DNA of 35,770 nt from Paenibacillus timonensis. Lineage in GTDB: Bacteria; Bacillota; Bacilli; Paenibacillales; Paenibacillaceae. The first letter of the stretch is position 1; every line of letters begins with the position of its first letter. Shown in pieces: positions 5,539 through 14,838 of this stretch. The notes below the pieces were generated by a model. That model did not search any database, was not told the DNA's origin, and saw nothing but the letters and a program-made list of their open reading frames with translations. The position numbers and the translations under genes were made by a program. Location: positions 1 through 35,770 of the forward strand of contig NZ_JAKSXN010000056.1 of assembly GCF_022427145.1 (NCBI RefSeq), given 5' to 3'.

Positions 5539-6792
5539 ATGGGAAAAGCACTGATCATCGGCTGCGGCGGCGTCGCTGCTGTAGCTATCCACAAATGCGT
5601 TCAAAACAGCGAGGTTTTTGAAGAAATTTGCATCGCGAGCCGCACCAAGTCGAAATGCGACGCGCTGAAAGCGAAGCTGGACGGCGGCAAAACGAAAATC
5701 ACGACGGCTCAGGTCGATGCCAACAACGTCGACGAGCTGATCGCGCTGATCAACGAGGTTAAACCGGACGTGGTCATGAACCTGGCTCTGCCGTATCAGG
5801 ATTTGACGATCATGGACGCCTGCCTGGCGACCAAGACGAACTACCTGGATACCGCCAACTATGAGCCGGAAGATACCGCGAAATTCGAATACAAATGGCA
5901 GTGGGAATACCGCGAGCGCTTTGAAAAAGCCGGCATCACCGCACTGCTGGGCAGCGGCTTTGACCCAGGCGTAACCGGCGTATTTTCCGCCTATGCCTTG
6001 AAGCATCACTTCGACGAAATCGAGTACATCGACATTCTCGACTGCAACGCGGGCGACCATGGCTATCCGTTTGCGACGAACTTCAACCCGGAGATCAACA
6101 TCCGCGAAGTCTCCGCGAAAGGCAGCTACTGGGAGAACGGCGAATGGATCGAGACCGAGCCGATGGAGATCAAACGCGTCTACAACTTCCCGGAAATCGG
6201 GGAGAAAGACATGTACCTGCTTCACCATGAGGAAATCGAGTCCCTGGCCCTCAACATTCCGGGCATCAAGCGGATCCGCTTCTTCATGACGTTTGGCCAA
6301 AGCTACCTGACGCACCTGAAATGCCTCGAAAACGTCGGCATGACCTCGATCGAACCGATCGAATTCGAAGGCAAGCAAATCGTGCCGCTTCAGTTCCTGA
6401 AAGCCGTGCTGCCGGATCCATCTTCGCTGGGACCGCGCACCAAGGGCAAAACGAACATCGGTTGCATTTTCAAAGGCAAAAAAGACGGCAAAGATAAGCT
6501 GTACTATGTATATAACGTGTGCGACCACGAAGAGTGCTACAAAGAAGTCGGCTCCCAGGCCGTGGCTTACACGACCGGCGTACCGGCCATGATCGGCGCG
6601 ATGATGCTGATGAACGGAACTTGGAACAAACCGGGCGTTTACAACATCGAAGAGTTCGACCCGGATCCATTCATGGACGCGTTGAACAAATGGGGCCTGC
6701 CTTGGAAAGAAAGCTTCGATCCGGAGCTGGTAGATGCGTTCCCGGAAGAGGAGACCTCCGCAGAACGCAAAGAAACGGAGTACGTTAGATAA
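5539..6792 (+). CDS. Carboxynorspermidine/carboxyspermidine dehydrogenase (saccharopine dehydrogenase family)
   Basis: A 417-residue NAD(P)-dependent enzyme of the saccharopine dehydrogenase family. It would condense aspartate semialdehyde with a diamine (diaminopropane or putrescine) and reduce the imine to carboxynorspermidine or carboxyspermidine. The Rossmann motif GCGGVA is at residues 8-13, followed by SRTKSKCDAL for dinucleotide binding and by GFDPGVTGVFSAYA, typical of this branch. Pairing with a carboxynorspermidine decarboxylase-like gene 1 nt downstream distinguishes it from a true lysine saccharopine dehydrogenase. TAGGAG at 5525-5530 sets the ATG at 5539. Expression probably depends on the leader and terminator upstream. 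Which diamine is used cannot be decided from sequence. Confidence 0.9.
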   Translation: MGKALIIGCGGVAAVAIHKCVQNSEVFEEICIASRTKSKCDALKAKLDGGKTKITTAQVDANNVDELIALINEVKPDVVMNLALPYQDLTIMDACLATKTNYLDTANYEPEDTAKFEYKWQWEYRERFEKAGITALLGSGFDPGVTGVFSAYALKHHFDEIEYIDILDCNAGDHGYPFATNFNPEINIREVSAKGSYWENGEWIETEPMEIKRVYNFPEIGEKDMYLLHHEEIESLALNIPGIKRIRFFMTFGQSYLTHLKCLENVGMTSIEPIEFEGKQIVPLQFLKAVLPDPSSLGPRTKGKTNIGCIFKGKKDGKDKLYYVYNVCDHEECYKEVGSQAVAYTTGVPAMIGAMMLMNGTWNKPGVYNIEEFDPDPFMDALNKWGLPWKESFDPELVDAFPEEETSAERKETEYVR

Positions 6793-6793
6793 T

Positions 6794-7921
6794 ATGCGCT
6801 TCGAGGAACTGCCAACACCTTGTTATGTGGTCGATGAAAAACTTTTGGAGCAAAACCTGAAAATCCTGGCCGGCATCATGGAGCGGACGGGCGCGAAGAT
6901 TATTTTGGCGCAAAAAGCGTTTTCGATGTACACGACCTACCCGCTGATCGGACAGTATTTGAGCGGTACGGCATCCAGCGGCCTATACGAAGCCCGGCTC
7001 GGCCGCGAGGCGATGGGCAAGGAGAATCACGTCTTTGCCCCGGCCTACCGGGACGATCAGATGGACGAAATCATCGACCTCTGCGATCACGTGATCTTCA
7101 ACTCGTTCTCCCAAGTGGAGAAATACCGGGACCGGGTGCTGGCGGCCGGCAAAAAAATCGGTCTGCGCATCAACCCGGAATGCTCTACGCAGGTAGGGCA
7201 CGACATCTATAACCCTTGCGCGGTCGGCTCGCGGTTTGGCGTAACGATCGAGCATTTTCGCCCCGAGCTGCTGGATGGCATATCCGGACTTCATTTTCAT
7301 ACCTTGTGCCAGCAGAACTCGGACGATTTGGCGACGACGCTGGATGCGGTTGAGGCGAAGTTCGGACCGTGGCTGTCGCAAATGGAATGGATCAATTTCG
7401 GCGGCGGCCATCACATCACGCGCGAGGACTACGACATTCCGCTGCTTGAGGCGTGCATTCGTCGGATGCAGGACAAATACGGCCTTGAGGTGTATCTGGA
7501 GCCGGGCGAAGCCGTTGCGCTGAACGCCGGTTACCTGATCACGACCGTGCTGGACACGCTGAAGAACGGCATGGACATCGCTATCGTGGATGCTTCGGCT
7601 TCCTGCCATATGCCAGACGTGCTGGAGATGCCTTACCGTCCGCCGCTGTTTGGATCGGGCGAAGCCGGCGAGAAGCCTTTCACGTACCGGCTCGGCGGAC
7701 CAACCTGCCTGTCCGGGGACAATATCGGCGACTACTCGTTCGACCAGCCGCTGAAGCCGGGCGACCGCCTGGTGTTCGGCGACATGGCGATTTACTCGAT
7801 GGTGAAGAACACCACCTTCAACGGGATGCCGTTGCCGGCGCTCGTGCTGCAGCATAAAGACGGCGACTGCGAAGTCCTGCACCAGTTTGGGTATGAAGAT
7901 TTTAAAATGCGGTTGGCGTAA
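6794..7921 (+). CDS. nspC: Carboxynorspermidine decarboxylase
   Basis: A 375-residue PLP enzyme of the alanine racemase/group IV decarboxylase fold, removing CO2 from carboxynorspermidine or carboxyspermidine to give the triamine. The PLP lysine is Lys41 in ILAQKAFSM. The cofactor and substrate motifs GLHFHTLCQQ, FGGGHH, LEPGEAV and DASASCHMPDVLEMPY are all present. Length matches known NspC proteins (about 375-380). The start at 6794 lies 1 nt after the stop of the dehydrogenase, so translation is coupled. Together the pair provides a spermidine or norspermidine route that does not need S-adenosylmethionine decarboxylase. A strong terminator follows. Confidence 0.92.
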   Translation: MRFEELPTPCYVVDEKLLEQNLKILAGIMERTGAKIILAQKAFSMYTTYPLIGQYLSGTASSGLYEARLGREAMGKENHVFAPAYRDDQMDEIIDLCDHVIFNSFSQVEKYRDRVLAAGKKIGLRINPECSTQVGHDIYNPCAVGSRFGVTIEHFRPELLDGISGLHFHTLCQQNSDDLATTLDAVEAKFGPWLSQMEWINFGGGHHITREDYDIPLLEACIRRMQDKYGLEVYLEPGEAVALNAGYLITTVLDTLKNGMDIAIVDASASCHMPDVLEMPYRPPLFGSGEAGEKPFTYRLGGPTCLSGDNIGDYSFDQPLKPGDRLVFGDMAIYSMVKNTTFNGMPLPALVLQHKDGDCEVLHQFGYEDFKMRLA

Positions 7922-7940
7922 GTCGCCGCTTGAGTGTAAC

Positions 7941-7982
7941 GGGACTGCCCCGGTCTGTAGACCTGAGGGTAGTCTCTTTTTT
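7941..7982 (+). terminator. Terminator of the carboxynorspermidine operon
   Basis: GGGACTGCCC at 7941-7950 pairs with GGGTAGTCTC at 7967-7976 (two G-U pairs). GGTCT/AGACC extends the stem inside, and six T follow at 7977-7982. Confidence 0.92.
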
Positions 7983-8105
7983 CTGTCCAAAACCATAATC
8001 CTGCACACCATTCCCATAGAAATACACCTTTATTTGGAAATCAAGCCTGATTTATGATGAGATTGCGGTACCAAATCTGGCGAATAGGAGGAATGTGCCT
8101 TTTTG

Positions 8106-8129
8106 TGATATCGCTTACATTGGTATATT
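8106..8129 (+). promoter_or_regulatory. cre-like site and extended -10 promoter of the glucanase gene
   Basis: TGATATCGCTTACA at 8106-8119 fits 13 of 14 positions of the CcpA cre consensus TGWAANCGNTWNCA. It lies directly before TGGTATATT at 8121-8129, an extended -10 element. CcpA bound here would cover the promoter, which suits a catabolite-repressed polysaccharide hydrolase. No convincing -35 is present. Confidence 0.55.
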
Positions 8130-8228
8130 GGTCAGATTTCGTAAAAAGAAACTCTGCTGGGCTCACCACGACGACTCTGCCAGATGTAAGAATCGAGAAA
8201 TCCTTATTCTGAAAGGAGAATGAATTTC

Positions 8229-11200
8229 GTGAAAAGCCAAAGACGCATAATCGCCTGGATTTGTGTCGTGACCCTGTTCGCCGCAACCTTCTTCACCTCG
8301 GCAGGGTGGACCGCTCCCGTTCGGGCGGCAGGGGGGCCAAACCTGGCTGCGGGCAAGCCCGTGACCGAATCCGGACACGCCGATGTTTATGTCGCCTCCA
8401 ATGTCGCCGACGGCAATGCCGATACGTATTGGGAAAGTACGAATAACGCTTTCCCCGGATGGGTTCAAGTCGACCTCGGCAGCGCCGTTCTGATTGATCA
8501 GGTCGTCTTAAAGCTGCCGTCCGGTTGGGAGAGCCGGTCGCAGACCTTATCTGTCCAAGGAAGCACGAACGGATCCAGCTTTACCGATCTGAAGGCCTCG
8601 GCCAGCTATACGTTTGATCCGGGCACCGCGAATACGGTGGCGATCAACTTTACGGCCGCCAGCGCCCGATACGTGCGGATCCAGATTACGGCCAATACCG
8701 TCTGGCCGGCGGGCCAACTCTCCGAAGTGGAAGTTTATGGCGCTTCTCCTGCCGCGCCAGCCGCGATTCCGGGCAAGATCGAAGCGGAGAGCTACAGCGC
8801 CATGAACGGCATCCAGACGGAGCCTACCTCGGATTCGGGCGGCGGGCTTAACGTCGGCTGGATCCATGTCGGGGATTGGCTGGATTATAACGTAAATGTG
8901 CAAAATGCAGGTACTTATACCGTCGAGTACCGGGTTGCGAGCAATGCCGGTACAGGCGCGATCCAACTGCAATCCGGCGGTTCGACGCTGGCCACGACCA
9001 CGGTGCCAAACACCGGCGGGTGGCAAAATTGGCAGACCGTGACGGCCAACGTCACGCTAAATGCCGGGACGCAAACCCTTCGCGTCTATGCCAGCGGCTA
9101 CGACTTCAATATCAACTGGATCGGGTTTACGCCGGGAAGCACTGCGGATACGCAGCCGCCAACCGCTCCGGCGAACCTCGCGTTCACGCAGCCGACGACC
9201 GGTTCCGTAAAGCTGACCTGGAGCGCGGCCACCGATAACGTGGGCGTCACCGGATACGACGTTTACGCCAACGGCCAGCTTCGCGGCAGCGTCAACGGTT
9301 CTACGCTGACGTATACAGACCCGCAACCTGCCGGCGTTACGGTGTCCTACTACGTCGTCGCTAAGGATGCGGCCGGCAATGCGTCGGCACCGAGCAATAC
9401 CGTGACGCGGAACGGATCCGGGGAAGGAGACGGATCGAATCTCGCCATCGGCAAGACGATGACCGCCTCCTCGTCAACGTTTACCTTTGTCGCCGCCAAT
9501 GCCAACGATAATGATACGTCCACCTACTGGGAAGGCAACGGCCACCCAAGCACACTCACCGCGGACCTGGGGGCCAATGCCAACATCACGTCGATTGTCC
9601 TTAAGTTGAACCCTTCCAGCGAATGGGCGACCCGCACCCAAACGATTCAGGTGCTTGGACATGACCAAAATGCCACCAGCTTTACGAACCTGGTTTCGGC
9701 CGCTTCGTATACGTTTAATCCCGCTTCGCAGAACACCGTCACGATTCCCGTCAGCGCTACGGTGAGTCAGATTCAACTGCGGTTTACGGCCAATTCCGGG
9801 GCACCGGGCGGGCAGATTGCCGAATTCCAGGTGATCGGTACGCCTGCACCCAATCCGGATCTGACCGTGACCGGCATCTCCTGGTCGCCGGCCGCTCCGG
9901 ACGAGACGCAAGCCGTTACGCTGAACGCCACGGTTCGCAATGCGGGTACGGTCGCGTCCACCGCGACGAGCTTGAACTTTTACCTGGGCAGCACCTTGGT
10001 TGGAACGGCTTCCGTCGGTGCGCTTGCCCCTGGAGCAACGGCTAACGTCTCCGCGAATATCGGAGCGAAGGAAGCCGGTTCTTACGCCGTTGTCGCCAAG
10101 GTAGATGAGAACAACGCGGTCATTGAGACCAACGATGGAAACAACAGCTACACCCACACCTCGCAGTTGACGATCGGCCAGGTGCAAAGCTCCGACCTGA
10201 TCGCAGCGGCGGCTTGGACGCCTTCCAACCCGAGCGCGGGCAACACCGTCACTTTTACAGTGAACCTGAAGAATCAAGGGACGATGGCCTCGGCCGGCGG
10301 CGCGCACGCCATTACGCTGGAACTGAAGAACGGCTCGGGGGCAACCGTGCAAACGTTTAACGGCTCGTACAGCGGGTCTCTTGCGCCGGGAGCATCGGCT
10401 AACGTTACCCTGGGGACTTGGACCGCGGTAAACGGCAGCTATACGGTCACGACAACGGTAGCCGCAGATGCGAACGAAGTTGCCGTAAAACGGAACAATA
10501 ACACCGCCACCGCCAGTTTGTATTCCGGGCGCGGCGCGAATATGCCGTTCACCGTCCTGGAAGCCGAAGCCTCCTCGAACAGCACCAACGGCACGAAGCT
10601 GGCACCGAACTTTACGCCGGGCGACTTCGCCGGCGAAGCTTCCGGACGTTCGGCCGTTTATCTGGACGCCACAGGGGAGTACGTGGAATTTACGCTGACC
10701 TCGCCGGCCAATGCCTTCGTGTTGCGGAATGCCGTGGCCGAGAATACCACCGGAACGGTGAGCATCTATGCGAACGGCGTAGATAAAGGTAATTTCAACG
10801 TAACGTCCAAATTCTCTTACTTGTATGCAACGCCTTCCACGCTTGGGCGGCTTGGCTATGATAACTCGGGCTCCAAAGCCTACTGGCTGTATGAAGATTC
10901 CCAGCTTCTGCTTGACCAAGTCTATCCGGCCGGAACCAAGATCAGAATCCAGAAGGACGCCGGAGACGTCCCGTGGATTTACGTGGACATGATCGAGACG
11001 GAGAATGTCGCTCCGCCGGCAACAAACCCGGATCCGAGCAAATACGTTCAGGTGTCGAGCACCAAATCGATTGAGCAAGCACTGAACGAGTTCCGTCAGG
11101 ATTCGTCCAAGAAAGGGATTTTCATTCCGGCAGGGGAATGGACGATCTCATCGAAGATTTTCCTGTACGGCCGGGCGACGGAGATCATCGGAGCGGGCCC

Positions 11201-12206
11201 TTGGCACACCAAGCTGGTCGCTCCGCAAGACCAAACGAACACGGACGTTGGGTTTAATATCAGCTCCGCCGCCAACGGATCAACCATCAAGAACCTGTCC
11301 GCCTGGGGCAACTACATCTACCGTCAGGATGGCCCCGGCAAATTCATCGACGGCAACGGCATGCAGAACGTGACGGTCGAGAACGTTTGGGCCGAGCATT
11401 TCGTTTGCCTGTATTGGGGCGTGAACTCTTCGTACAATACGTTCAAAAATAACCGGATCAAAAACATGTTCGCGGACGGCATCAACATGACTAACGGCTC
11501 TTCCTACAACGTGATCGACAACAACTATGCCCGCGGTACCGGCGACGACTCCTTTGCGTTGTTTAGCGCGATTGACGCCGGAGGCTCTTACAATGTGGGC
11601 AACAAATACACCAACCTCACCGCCGTCAACGTACGCCGCGCCGCGGCCTTCGCCGTTTACGGCGGCCAGAATAACCTGTTCCAGAATCTGTACGGCGCCG
11701 ATACGCTCACCTATCCCGGGGTGACCATCAGCAGCTTAAGCTTCGGTTATAATACGCTGGGCTTCGGCGACCAGGATACCGTCATCGACGGCGTCACGCT
11801 GGATCGCACCGGGGGAGATTTCTGGACCAGCGTCGGGGCCGACGATAAAATCAACGATTACCAGAACTTCGGCGCGATCTGGTTCTTCGGCGGGGACCGG
11901 GACTTCAAGAATATCCTGGTGAAGAACGTCGACATCAATAATCCGGTTTACTTCGGTTTGATGTTCCAATCCAAATCGCCGGAGAATCTTCCGATGCAGA
12001 ACGTTCGGCTGGAGAACATTACAATCAACAACCCGACCCGTTACGGGATTAAGCTGGTGGTCAGAGCGGAAGACGGTCAGGGGCCTGCCGTTGGCGAAGC
12101 GCGCTTCACCAATGTCAAGGTGAACAACCCCGGCATCACGGCCATCTATGGCGAGAACCAATCGCCGAACTTCCACGTCATCCGGGGAGCGGGAAATAAC
12201 TGGTGA
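8229..12206 (+). CDS. Secreted multidomain GH87 alpha-1,3-glucanase (mutanase/mycodextranase type)
   Basis: A 1325-residue exported glucanase. Order of parts: signal peptide (about 1-34), discoidin/F5-8C (38-172), CBM6 (178-303, IEAESY and DWLDYNV), fibronectin III (308-395), second discoidin (404-537), two CARDB-like beta-sandwiches (542-646, 654-764), a galactose-binding-like domain of the type preceding GH87 catalytic domains (774-928) and a right-handed beta-helix (940-1325). Catalytic Asp candidates are Asp1083 in FADGIN and Asp1106/Asp1107 in GTGDDS, spaced as in characterised GH87 enzymes. The layout resembles Agl-type alpha-1,3-glucanases of Paenibacillus and B. circulans, with fibronectin III in place of a Thr-Pro linker. 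AAAGGAG at 8212-8218 is too close to the ATG at 8220, so the GTG at 8229 is preferred. Substrates are probably fungal cell-wall or dental-plaque alpha-1,3-glucan. Confidence 0.93.
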   Translation: MKSQRRIIAWICVVTLFAATFFTSAGWTAPVRAAGGPNLAAGKPVTESGHADVYVASNVADGNADTYWESTNNAFPGWVQVDLGSAVLIDQVVLKLPSGWESRSQTLSVQGSTNGSSFTDLKASASYTFDPGTANTVAINFTAASARYVRIQITANTVWPAGQLSEVEVYGASPAAPAAIPGKIEAESYSAMNGIQTEPTSDSGGGLNVGWIHVGDWLDYNVNVQNAGTYTVEYRVASNAGTGAIQLQSGGSTLATTTVPNTGGWQNWQTVTANVTLNAGTQTLRVYASGYDFNINWIGFTPGSTADTQPPTAPANLAFTQPTTGSVKLTWSAATDNVGVTGYDVYANGQLRGSVNGSTLTYTDPQPAGVTVSYYVVAKDAAGNASAPSNTVTRNGSGEGDGSNLAIGKTMTASSSTFTFVAANANDNDTSTYWEGNGHPSTLTADLGANANITSIVLKLNPSSEWATRTQTIQVLGHDQNATSFTNLVSAASYTFNPASQNTVTIPVSATVSQIQLRFTANSGAPGGQIAEFQVIGTPAPNPDLTVTGISWSPAAPDETQAVTLNATVRNAGTVASTATSLNFYLGSTLVGTASVGALAPGATANVSANIGAKEAGSYAVVAKVDENNAVIETNDGNNSYTHTSQLTIGQVQSSDLIAAAAWTPSNPSAGNTVTFTVNLKNQGTMASAGGAHAITLELKNGSGATVQTFNGSYSGSLAPGASANVTLGTWTAVNGSYTVTTTVAADANEVAVKRNNNTATASLYSGRGANMPFTVLEAEASSNSTNGTKLAPNFTPGDFAGEASGRSAVYLDATGEYVEFTLTSPANAFVLRNAVAENTTGTVSIYANGVDKGNFNVTSKFSYLYATPSTLGRLGYDNSGSKAYWLYEDSQLLLDQVYPAGTKIRIQKDAGDVPWIYVDMIETENVAPPATNPDPSKYVQVSSTKSIEQALNEFRQDSSKKGIFIPAGEWTISSKIFLYGRATEIIGAGPWHTKLVAPQDQTNTDVGFNISSAANGSTIKNLSAWGNYIYRQDGPGKFIDGNGMQNVTVENVWAEHFVCLYWGVNSSYNTFKNNRIKNMFADGINMTNGSSYNVIDNNYARGTGDDSFALFSAIDAGGSYNVGNKYTNLTAVNVRRAAAFAVYGGQNNLFQNLYGADTLTYPGVTISSLSFGYNTLGFGDQDTVIDGVTLDRTGGDFWTSVGADDKINDYQNFGAIWFFGGDRDFKNILVKNVDINNPVYFGLMFQSKSPENLPMQNVRLENITINNPTRYGIKLVVRAEDGQGPAVGEARFTNVKVNNPGITAIYGENQSPNFHVIRGAGNNW

Positions 12207-12270
12207 TCCCGATCCGAGTAAGGGTTCCTGCCATCTGCGGGAAGCGCTGAAGAAAATTACGGTTTACCAC

Positions 12271-12313
12271 GAACAAAGGCGGTACCTGTCCATGACGGGT
12301 GCCGTCTTTGTTC
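12271..12313. terminator. Long hairpin after the glucanase gene
   Basis: GAACAAAGGCGGTACCTGTC at 12271-12290 pairs with 12294-12313 almost throughout, with a 3-nt loop. The 3' arm ends CTTTGTTC, so the U-rich part is inside the stem and no separate T-tract follows. Probably the glucanase terminator. Confidence 0.65.
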
Positions 12314-12391
12314 TGATCTATCCTCGACTTTGGCATAACTCTCCTGCCCCTGGGAAAGCTATCCCTTAAAAACAGGAGGTTGCCCCGCCCC

Positions 12392-12640
12392 ATGAATAAG
12401 AAGCAAGCTTTAGCGCCCCACGAATCCGTGGATCTCCACGAAATTCTCAACTTCAAAACGCTTTGCCTGGCGAAGTCGAAATTGATGCAAGGCCTCGTGT
12501 TCGATCAAGACCTAAAGGACTTGATGCAAAAGGACGTGGAACAGACGATACAAGCGTTGCAGGATCTGCAAGCCTTGTATAGCCAGGTTCCTTACCAAGT
12601 ACCCGTTCCCGAAAGCCGGCCCGAGCCGATGTTCCAATAG
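12392..12640 (+). CDS. Small spore-coat protein, YraG-like
   Basis: An 82-residue mostly helical protein, clearly homologous to the 73-residue product at 14208-14429: both have HE-s-v/l-e/d-l/v-HE, a K-T-x-x-L-x-K-x-K-x-M-Q segment and D-x-x-L-K. By position and size it corresponds to YraG of B. subtilis, a spore coat F-like protein of the yraG-yraF-adhB-yraE-yraD operon. AGGAGG at 12374-12379 precedes the ATG at 12392 by 12 nt; no better ATG or GTG exists. No signal peptide. Expression in the late mother cell is expected from the B. subtilis operon; a CATA motif at 12334-12337 resembles a sigma-K -10, but the -35 is not convincing. Confidence 0.8.
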   Translation: MNKKQALAPHESVDLHEILNFKTLCLAKSKLMQGLVFDQDLKDLMQKDVEQTIQALQDLQALYSQVPYQVPVPESRPEPMFQ

Positions 12641-12653
12641 AAGGAGAGCCGAG

Positions 12654-13040
12654 ATGAACAACGATTACTTAGACCCGATTAACGCGCTGAACATGCCGGA
12701 AATCGCCGACATGACCTTCGCCACGGACTTCCTGATGCGGGCCAAGGAAGGCGTGCGCAATATCGCGATCGCCCTGACGGAAACCGCTTCCCCGGAAGCC
12801 CGGATTTTACTGCGGAACCTGTTAAGGCAGGGCATCGCCATGCACCAGGAGATCACGGAACTGATGATGCGCAAAAAATGGTTCCACCCCTACGAGTTGT
12901 CCGAGCAATATCAATTGGACCAGCTGTCGGCCAAGAACACGATCCTGATCGGACAAATGGATTTGTTCCCTGCGGACACACGTCGCATCGGCATGTTCGA
13001 TCGGACGCCGGACGAGCATAGGGAGGGGGGCCAAGCATGA
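12654..13040 (+). CDS. CotF-family spore coat protein, YraF-like
   Basis: A 128-residue helical protein of the spore coat F family (ferritin-like helical bundle). It has [22 protein letters not shown], the loop [14 protein letters not shown] and a C-terminal [11 protein letters not shown] segment, all matched in the paralogue at 14426-14722. AAGGAG at 12640-12645 sets the start. The stop overlaps the next start in ATGA, so it is coupled to adhB. The tail after residue 100 has no counterpart in the paralogue. Localisation to the spore coat is from the family. Confidence 0.85.
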   Translation: MNNDYLDPINALNMPEIADMTFATDFLMRAKEGVRNIAIALTETASPEARILLRNLLRQGIAMHQEITELMMRKKWFHPYELSEQYQLDQLSAKNTILIGQMDLFPADTRRIGMFDRTPDEHREGGQA

Positions 13041-14173
13041 AGGCCGTAACCTATCAGGGATTGAAAAACGTGACCGTCAAAGAGGTGCCGGACCCGAAGA
13101 TCGAAAAGCCCGATGACATGATCATCAAAATCACCAGCACGGCGATTTGCGGCTCGGACCTTCACTTGATCCACGGAATGATCCCGAATTTGCGGGAAGA
13201 CTATATCATCGGCCATGAACCGATGGGGATCGTGGAGGAAGTCGGCCCCGAGGTGACTCATCTCAAGAAGGGGGATCGGGTCATTATCCCGTTTACGATC
13301 GCTTGCGGGGAATGCTTTTATTGCAAAAACCATTTGGAGAGCCAATGCGACAACGCCAACGAACACGGGGACATGGGCGCTTACTTCGGTTATTCCGGCA
13401 ATACGGGCGGATATCCCGGCGGGCAAGCCGAGTATTTGCGCGTGCCGTACGCCAACTTTACCCACTTTAAGATTCCGGAAAACTGCGAACAACCGGACGA
13501 GAAGCTGGCCCTCATTTCGGATGCGATGCCGACGGCTTATTGGAGCGTGGATAATGCGGGGGTGAAGGAAGGGGACACCGTCATCGTACTCGGCTGCGGT
13601 CCGATCGGACTGCTTGCGCAGAAGTTCGCCTGGCTGAAAGGGGCCAAGCGGGTCATCGCCGTCGATTACGTGGATTACCGGCTGCAGCATGCCAAGCAGA
13701 CGAATAAGGTGGAAACCGTCAATTTCGAACAATACGATAACGTCGGTTCGTATCTCAAGGAAATCACCAAGGGCGGCGCGGACGTCGTCATCGATGCGGT
13801 GGGCATGGACGGAAAAATGACGAACCTGGAGTTCCTGGCTAGCGGCCTGAAACTGCAAGGGGGAGCCATGAGCGCCCTGGTGATCGCCTCCCAAGCGGTC
13901 CGCAAAGGCGGCACGATTCAGATTACCGGCGTGTACGGCGGCCGATACAACGGTTTTCCGCTCGGCGACATCATGCAGCGCAACGTGAATATCCGATCCG
14001 GTCAAGCCCCGGTTATCCATTACATGCCGCATATGTACGAGCTGATCTCTTCCGGTAAAGTCGACCCCGGCGACATCATCACCCACGTGATCCCGCTGGA
14101 GGAAGCCAAACGCGGCTACGAGGTATTTGATACGAAAACCGACGCATGCATCAAGGTGATTTTGAAACCGTAA
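13037..14173 (+). CDS. adhB: Zinc-dependent alcohol dehydrogenase, AdhB-like
   Basis: A 378-residue medium-chain zinc alcohol dehydrogenase, the same length as B. subtilis AdhB. Catalytic zinc ligands: the Cys in AICGSDLHL and the GHE motif. Structural zinc: four Cys in [18 protein letters not shown]-binding fold: [12 protein letters not shown] and the acidic VDYVDYR. It overlaps the preceding gene by ATGA and sits between two pairs of spore coat genes, as in B. subtilis. The small molecule handled in or on the spore is unknown; formaldehyde- or glutathione-type dehydrogenases are the nearest look-alikes. Confidence 0.9.
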   Translation: MKAVTYQGLKNVTVKEVPDPKIEKPDDMIIKITSTAICGSDLHLIHGMIPNLREDYIIGHEPMGIVEEVGPEVTHLKKGDRVIIPFTIACGECFYCKNHLESQCDNANEHGDMGAYFGYSGNTGGYPGGQAEYLRVPYANFTHFKIPENCEQPDEKLALISDAMPTAYWSVDNAGVKEGDTVIVLGCGPIGLLAQKFAWLKGAKRVIAVDYVDYRLQHAKQTNKVETVNFEQYDNVGSYLKEITKGGADVVIDAVGMDGKMTNLEFLASGLKLQGGAMSALVIASQAVRKGGTIQITGVYGGRYNGFPLGDIMQRNVNIRSGQAPVIHYMPHMYELISSGKVDPGDIITHVIPLEEAKRGYEVFDTKTDACIKVILKP

Positions 14174-14207
14174 CCCTTACGACACCCGATCAGGAGGACA
14201 AACCACC

Positions 14208-14429
14208 ATGAATAGAGCCAACCAGGCTTTGCACGAAACCTTGGAGGTCCATGAACTAGCCGCCTCCAAAACGATTGCTTTAACCAAGGCGAAAACGATG
14301 CAGCTTCTGGTCTCGGACCCCGAGCTGAAGCAAATTTTGCAGCATGATGTACAGGTATCGACGCAGCAATTGCACGAGCTAAGCGGGCTTCTGTCTTCTA
14401 TAGCTCCTGAGGGAGGGAACAACCAATGA
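14208..14429 (+). CDS. Small spore-coat protein, YraE-like
   Basis: A 73-residue helical protein, paralogous to the product at 12392-12640 (HETLEVHELAASKT against [14 protein letters not shown], both followed by a K-x-M-Q stretch). It corresponds to YraE in the B. subtilis order. AGGAGG at 14192-14197 is 10 nt before the ATG. The stop overlaps the next ATG (ATGA). No signal peptide or membrane segment. Confidence 0.78.
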   Translation: MNRANQALHETLEVHELAASKTIALTKAKTMQLLVSDPELKQILQHDVQVSTQQLHELSGLLSSIAPEGGNNQ

Positions 14430-14722
14430 ATCCCGTACTGGAATACTTGATGGGGCTGGATAAATTGACCGACGAGGTCGTGGCCATGGATTATTTGCTG
14501 AACGCGAAAACCTCCGTCCGAAACTACGCCATGGCCGTCACGGAGTGCGCCACGCCCGAGGTTCGGAACGTCTTGACCAAGCAGTTGGAGGAGTCCATCG
14601 ACGCCCACGAGATGATCATGGGTTACATGATGAGGCGAGGCTTCTACCAGCCCTACGATGTCCAGGACCAAATCGGACGGGACCTGCAAAACATCGATAT
14701 CGCGCTGAACATCCCGTCCTGA
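14426..14722 (+). CDS. CotF-family spore coat protein, YraD-like
   Basis: A 98-residue CotF-family protein, near-identical in length to B. subtilis YraD. AMDYLLNAKTSVRNYAMAVTE and YMMRRGFYQPYD align with the 128-residue paralogue upstream. It is the last gene of the five-gene cluster, starts within the stop of the preceding gene, and is followed by a terminator. Confidence 0.85.
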   Translation: MNPVLEYLMGLDKLTDEVVAMDYLLNAKTSVRNYAMAVTECATPEVRNVLTKQLEESIDAHEMIMGYMMRRGFYQPYDVQDQIGRDLQNIDIALNIPS

Positions 14723-14740
14723 ATCCGTTAAAAAACCAAA

Positions 14741-14779
14741 AAAAAGTCGATCAGGAGTTTTATTTCTGAACGACTTTTT
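14741..14779 (+). terminator. Terminator of the spore coat cluster
   Basis: AAAAAGTCG at 14741-14749 pairs with CGACTTTTT at 14771-14779, and TCAG/CTGA continues the stem. The U-tract forms part of the 3' arm. Confidence 0.82.
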
Positions 14780-14793
14780 GGTAACCATTTTTT

Positions 14794-14811
14794 TGAACGA
14801 ATTTTCGTTCA
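14794..14811. repeat. Palindrome TGAACGA-N4-TCGTTCA
   Basis: TGAACGA at 14794-14800 and TCGTTCA at 14805-14811 with ATTT between. The same element is repeated at 15153-15172, and a variant with GTACGA occurs at 15102-15121. Confidence 0.8.
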
Positions 14812-14838
14812 TAACTCTTGCGTTTGAGCGCGGCGGGG

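Noticed and set aside
9474..11078. Long minus-strand open frame (534 codons) inside the glucanase gene
   Set aside because: It is antisense to well-defined CARDB and carbohydrate-binding domains, has an Arg-rich composition typical of the GC-rich opposite strand, and shows no start signals or known motif.
12334..12342. Sigma-K -10 (CATAACTCT) before the spore coat cluster
   Set aside because: The CATA motif is only partly matched and no convincing -35 lies 16-17 bp upstream; left as a remark, not a feature.
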